Of a stretch of DNA of 42,764 nt, positions 41,733-42,764 are shown one piece after another; positions within the stretch are counted from its first letter, which is position 1; each line of letters begins with the position of its first letter. This DNA comes from Caballeronia sp. (lineage in GTDB: Bacteria; Pseudomonadota; Gammaproteobacteria; Burkholderiales; Burkholderiaceae), in the NCBI RefSeq assembly GCF_028292365.1, contig NZ_JAQGMM010000587.1, positions 1-42,764 of the forward strand, read 5' to 3'. Below the pieces are notes generated by a model. It was not told the origin of the DNA, made no database searches, and worked only from the letters and a program-made list of their open reading frames with translations. The position numbers and the translations under genes are program-made.

Positions 41733-42473
41733 ATGATTTCCACGAAGCAAAATCCTGCCACGTTTCTGCGTTCGCGGGGCGCGGCGCTGTTGACGGCCAT
41801 TGGCCTGGGCGTCGGTATCCTGTTCGCATCCATGCATCCAGCACATTCATCAGAAGCCGCGGTCGTCATTGCCCCGCCCACGCTCGACGAACCCGTGAAC
41901 GGAGCGCACCAGGAAACCGCAGTGCTGGCAGGCGGTTGTTTTTGGGGCGTTCAAGGCGTCTTCCAGCACGTCAATGGCGTGACGAAAGTTGTGTCGGGCT
42001 ACTCTGGTGGTCAGCCTCAGACCGCGCAATACGAGACCGTCAGCGGGGGTCAGACGGGTCATGCCGAGTCTGTGCAGATCACTTATGACCCAACGAAGAT
42101 TACCTATGGCAAGTTGCTGCAGATCTATTTCTCGGTCGCTCACGATCCGACGGAATTGAACCGGCAAGGCCCGGACAGCGGAACGCAATATCGTTCGGCA
42201 ATCTTCCCGGCCAACGACATGCAAAAACACATCGCGCAAAGCTATATCGCGCAACTCGACAAAGCGCATGTATTTTCCTCGCCGATCGTGACGAAGACAG
42301 ATTCGCTCAAGGGCTTTTATCCCGCCGAGTCTTATCACCAGAATTATTTGACGCTGCATCCGGATGCACCGTATATCGCGATCAATGACATGCCGAAGGT
42401 CGAGAACCTGAAGCGCCTTTATCCGACGCTGTATCGCGACAAACCGGTGCTGCTGAGCGTGGCATCGCAGTAA
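41733..42473 (+). CDS. msrA: Peptide-methionine (S)-S-oxide reductase, exported
   Basis: Repairs methionine-S-sulfoxide in proteins. The protein is 246 aa. A signal peptide or anchor (hydrophobic about 17-33) followed by a short linker precedes the MsrA core with the catalytic GGCFWG (Cys69), the GYSGG loop and conserved YHQNY. Export suggests repair of envelope proteins under oxidative stress. Cys69 is the only cysteine in the protein, so no resolving Cys exists; recycling must use an external thiol reductant. GGAGG lies 6 nt before the ATG. No msrB is adjacent. Confidence 0.93.
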   Translation: MISTKQNPATFLRSRGAALLTAIGLGVGILFASMHPAHSSEAAVVIAPPTLDEPVNGAHQETAVLAGGCFWGVQGVFQHVNGVTKVVSGYSGGQPQTAQYETVSGGQTGHAESVQITYDPTKITYGKLLQIYFSVAHDPTELNRQGPDSGTQYRSAIFPANDMQKHIAQSYIAQLDKAHVFSSPIVTKTDSLKGFYPAESYHQNYLTLHPDAPYIAINDMPKVENLKRLYPTLYRDKPVLLSVASQ

Positions 42474-42531
42474 TGGAAAAGCGGTGGTGGACTTGAAATT
42501 CACCGCCGCTCGGTCGCTAGTCAGCGGCTAC

Positions 42532-42764
42532 TCAGCCGTTGTCACTCATCTTGTCGACGATGTCGCGACCCGCATGATAGGCCGCATCCAGTGCCTTTGC
42601 TTCGGTCTCAAAGACGTTGCCGAGTTCATAAAACTGGGTGCGTTGCCCGGCATGATGCACGTCGGCCCCGGGTCGACATACGTACCCGTTGTAGTGGTAG
42701 GGGGTGTCTGGCGTGGGAGGTCCGTACGCAAGGATCGGCAGCACCCAGATCTCAAAGCCTTTGT
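42532..42764 (-). CDS. Hypothetical protein, partial (runs off right edge)
   Basis: The frame is open from the window end to a TGA at 42532-42534. The visible part reads KGFEIWVLPILAYG then GYVCRPGADVHHAGQ and ends FETEAKALDAAYHAGRDIVDK, with coding-like composition and an amphipathic C-terminal helix. The pattern, a YKGFEIW-type beta strand then an EA.A....GR.IVD helix, is seen in small uncharacterised betaproteobacterial proteins. The start lies outside the window; an internal GTG at 42744 is not convincing. Confidence 0.6.
   Translation of the reverse strand, partial: KGFEIWVLPILAYGPPTPDTPYHYNGYVCRPGADVHHAGQRTQFYELGNVFETEAKALDAAYHAGRDIVDKMSDNG

Noticed and set aside
1..42764. CRISPR array, tRNA or rRNA genes, prophage or integrase
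   Set aside because: No regularly spaced repeats beyond the two-copy element, no cloverleaf recognised, and no phage or integrase proteins among the frames.

Overview
The window looks like a piece of a Burkholderiaceae genome (Paraburkholderia/Caballeronia/Burkholderia-like). This rests on high GC with strong third-position bias, TonB/ExbB/ExbD proteins with proline-rich and Ala/Pro-rich betaproteobacterial features, a DUF1488 protein, a kynU-kynA pair, and many LysR regulators. No replication or housekeeping genes are present, so chromosome, chromid and megaplasmid cannot be told apart. No tRNA, rRNA, CRISPR array or intact insertion sequence was seen.

Positions 1-1478 hold no convincing intact gene. 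There is a possible decayed IS3-type transposase end near 61-220, two near-identical 38-bp direct repeats (502-539 and 564-601), each with an internal palindrome, in an AT-rich tract, and a candidate promoter. Positions 1479-16853 then read as one functional block on the + strand: tonB, exbB, exbD, a second exbD, a periplasmic TPR protein, an XRE-cupin regulator with a palindrome and promoter at its start, a 914-aa TonB-dependent receptor closed by a strong terminator, an OppA-type binding protein, and yejA-yejB-yejE-yejF. Together these could energise and carry out import of a peptide-like ligand from outside the cell to the cytoplasm. This locus is the best candidate in the window for a coherent, little-described system.

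Positions 16880-30738 are a mixed accessory region: an orphan GT-A-like glycosyltransferase, a short-chain dehydrogenase, a 53-codon remnant of what may be a methyltransferase gene, a LysR regulator, an N-formylglutamate deformylase, an aldo/keto reductase, a decayed higBA toxin-antitoxin module (higA frameshifted in a seven-A tract, higB reduced to its last codons), a MarR regulator, a GAF-PAS-PAS-GGDEF diguanylate cyclase, a LysR regulator divergent from a cationic-amino-acid-type binding protein plus an aspartoacylase-family deacylase, and a 14-TM type MFS exporter.

Positions 31012-42764 contain a DUF1488 protein, a Pr6Pr membrane protein, a tautomerase divergent from a LysR regulator, a glutathione transferase, an exported methyltransferase-like lipoprotein, the tryptophan-degrading pair kynU-kynA (without kynB), a divergent M20 peptidase followed by DUF3311 and sodium:solute symporter genes (a probable uptake-and-hydrolysis cassette), an exported single-cysteine MsrA behind a long leader hairpin, and a partial gene running off the right edge.
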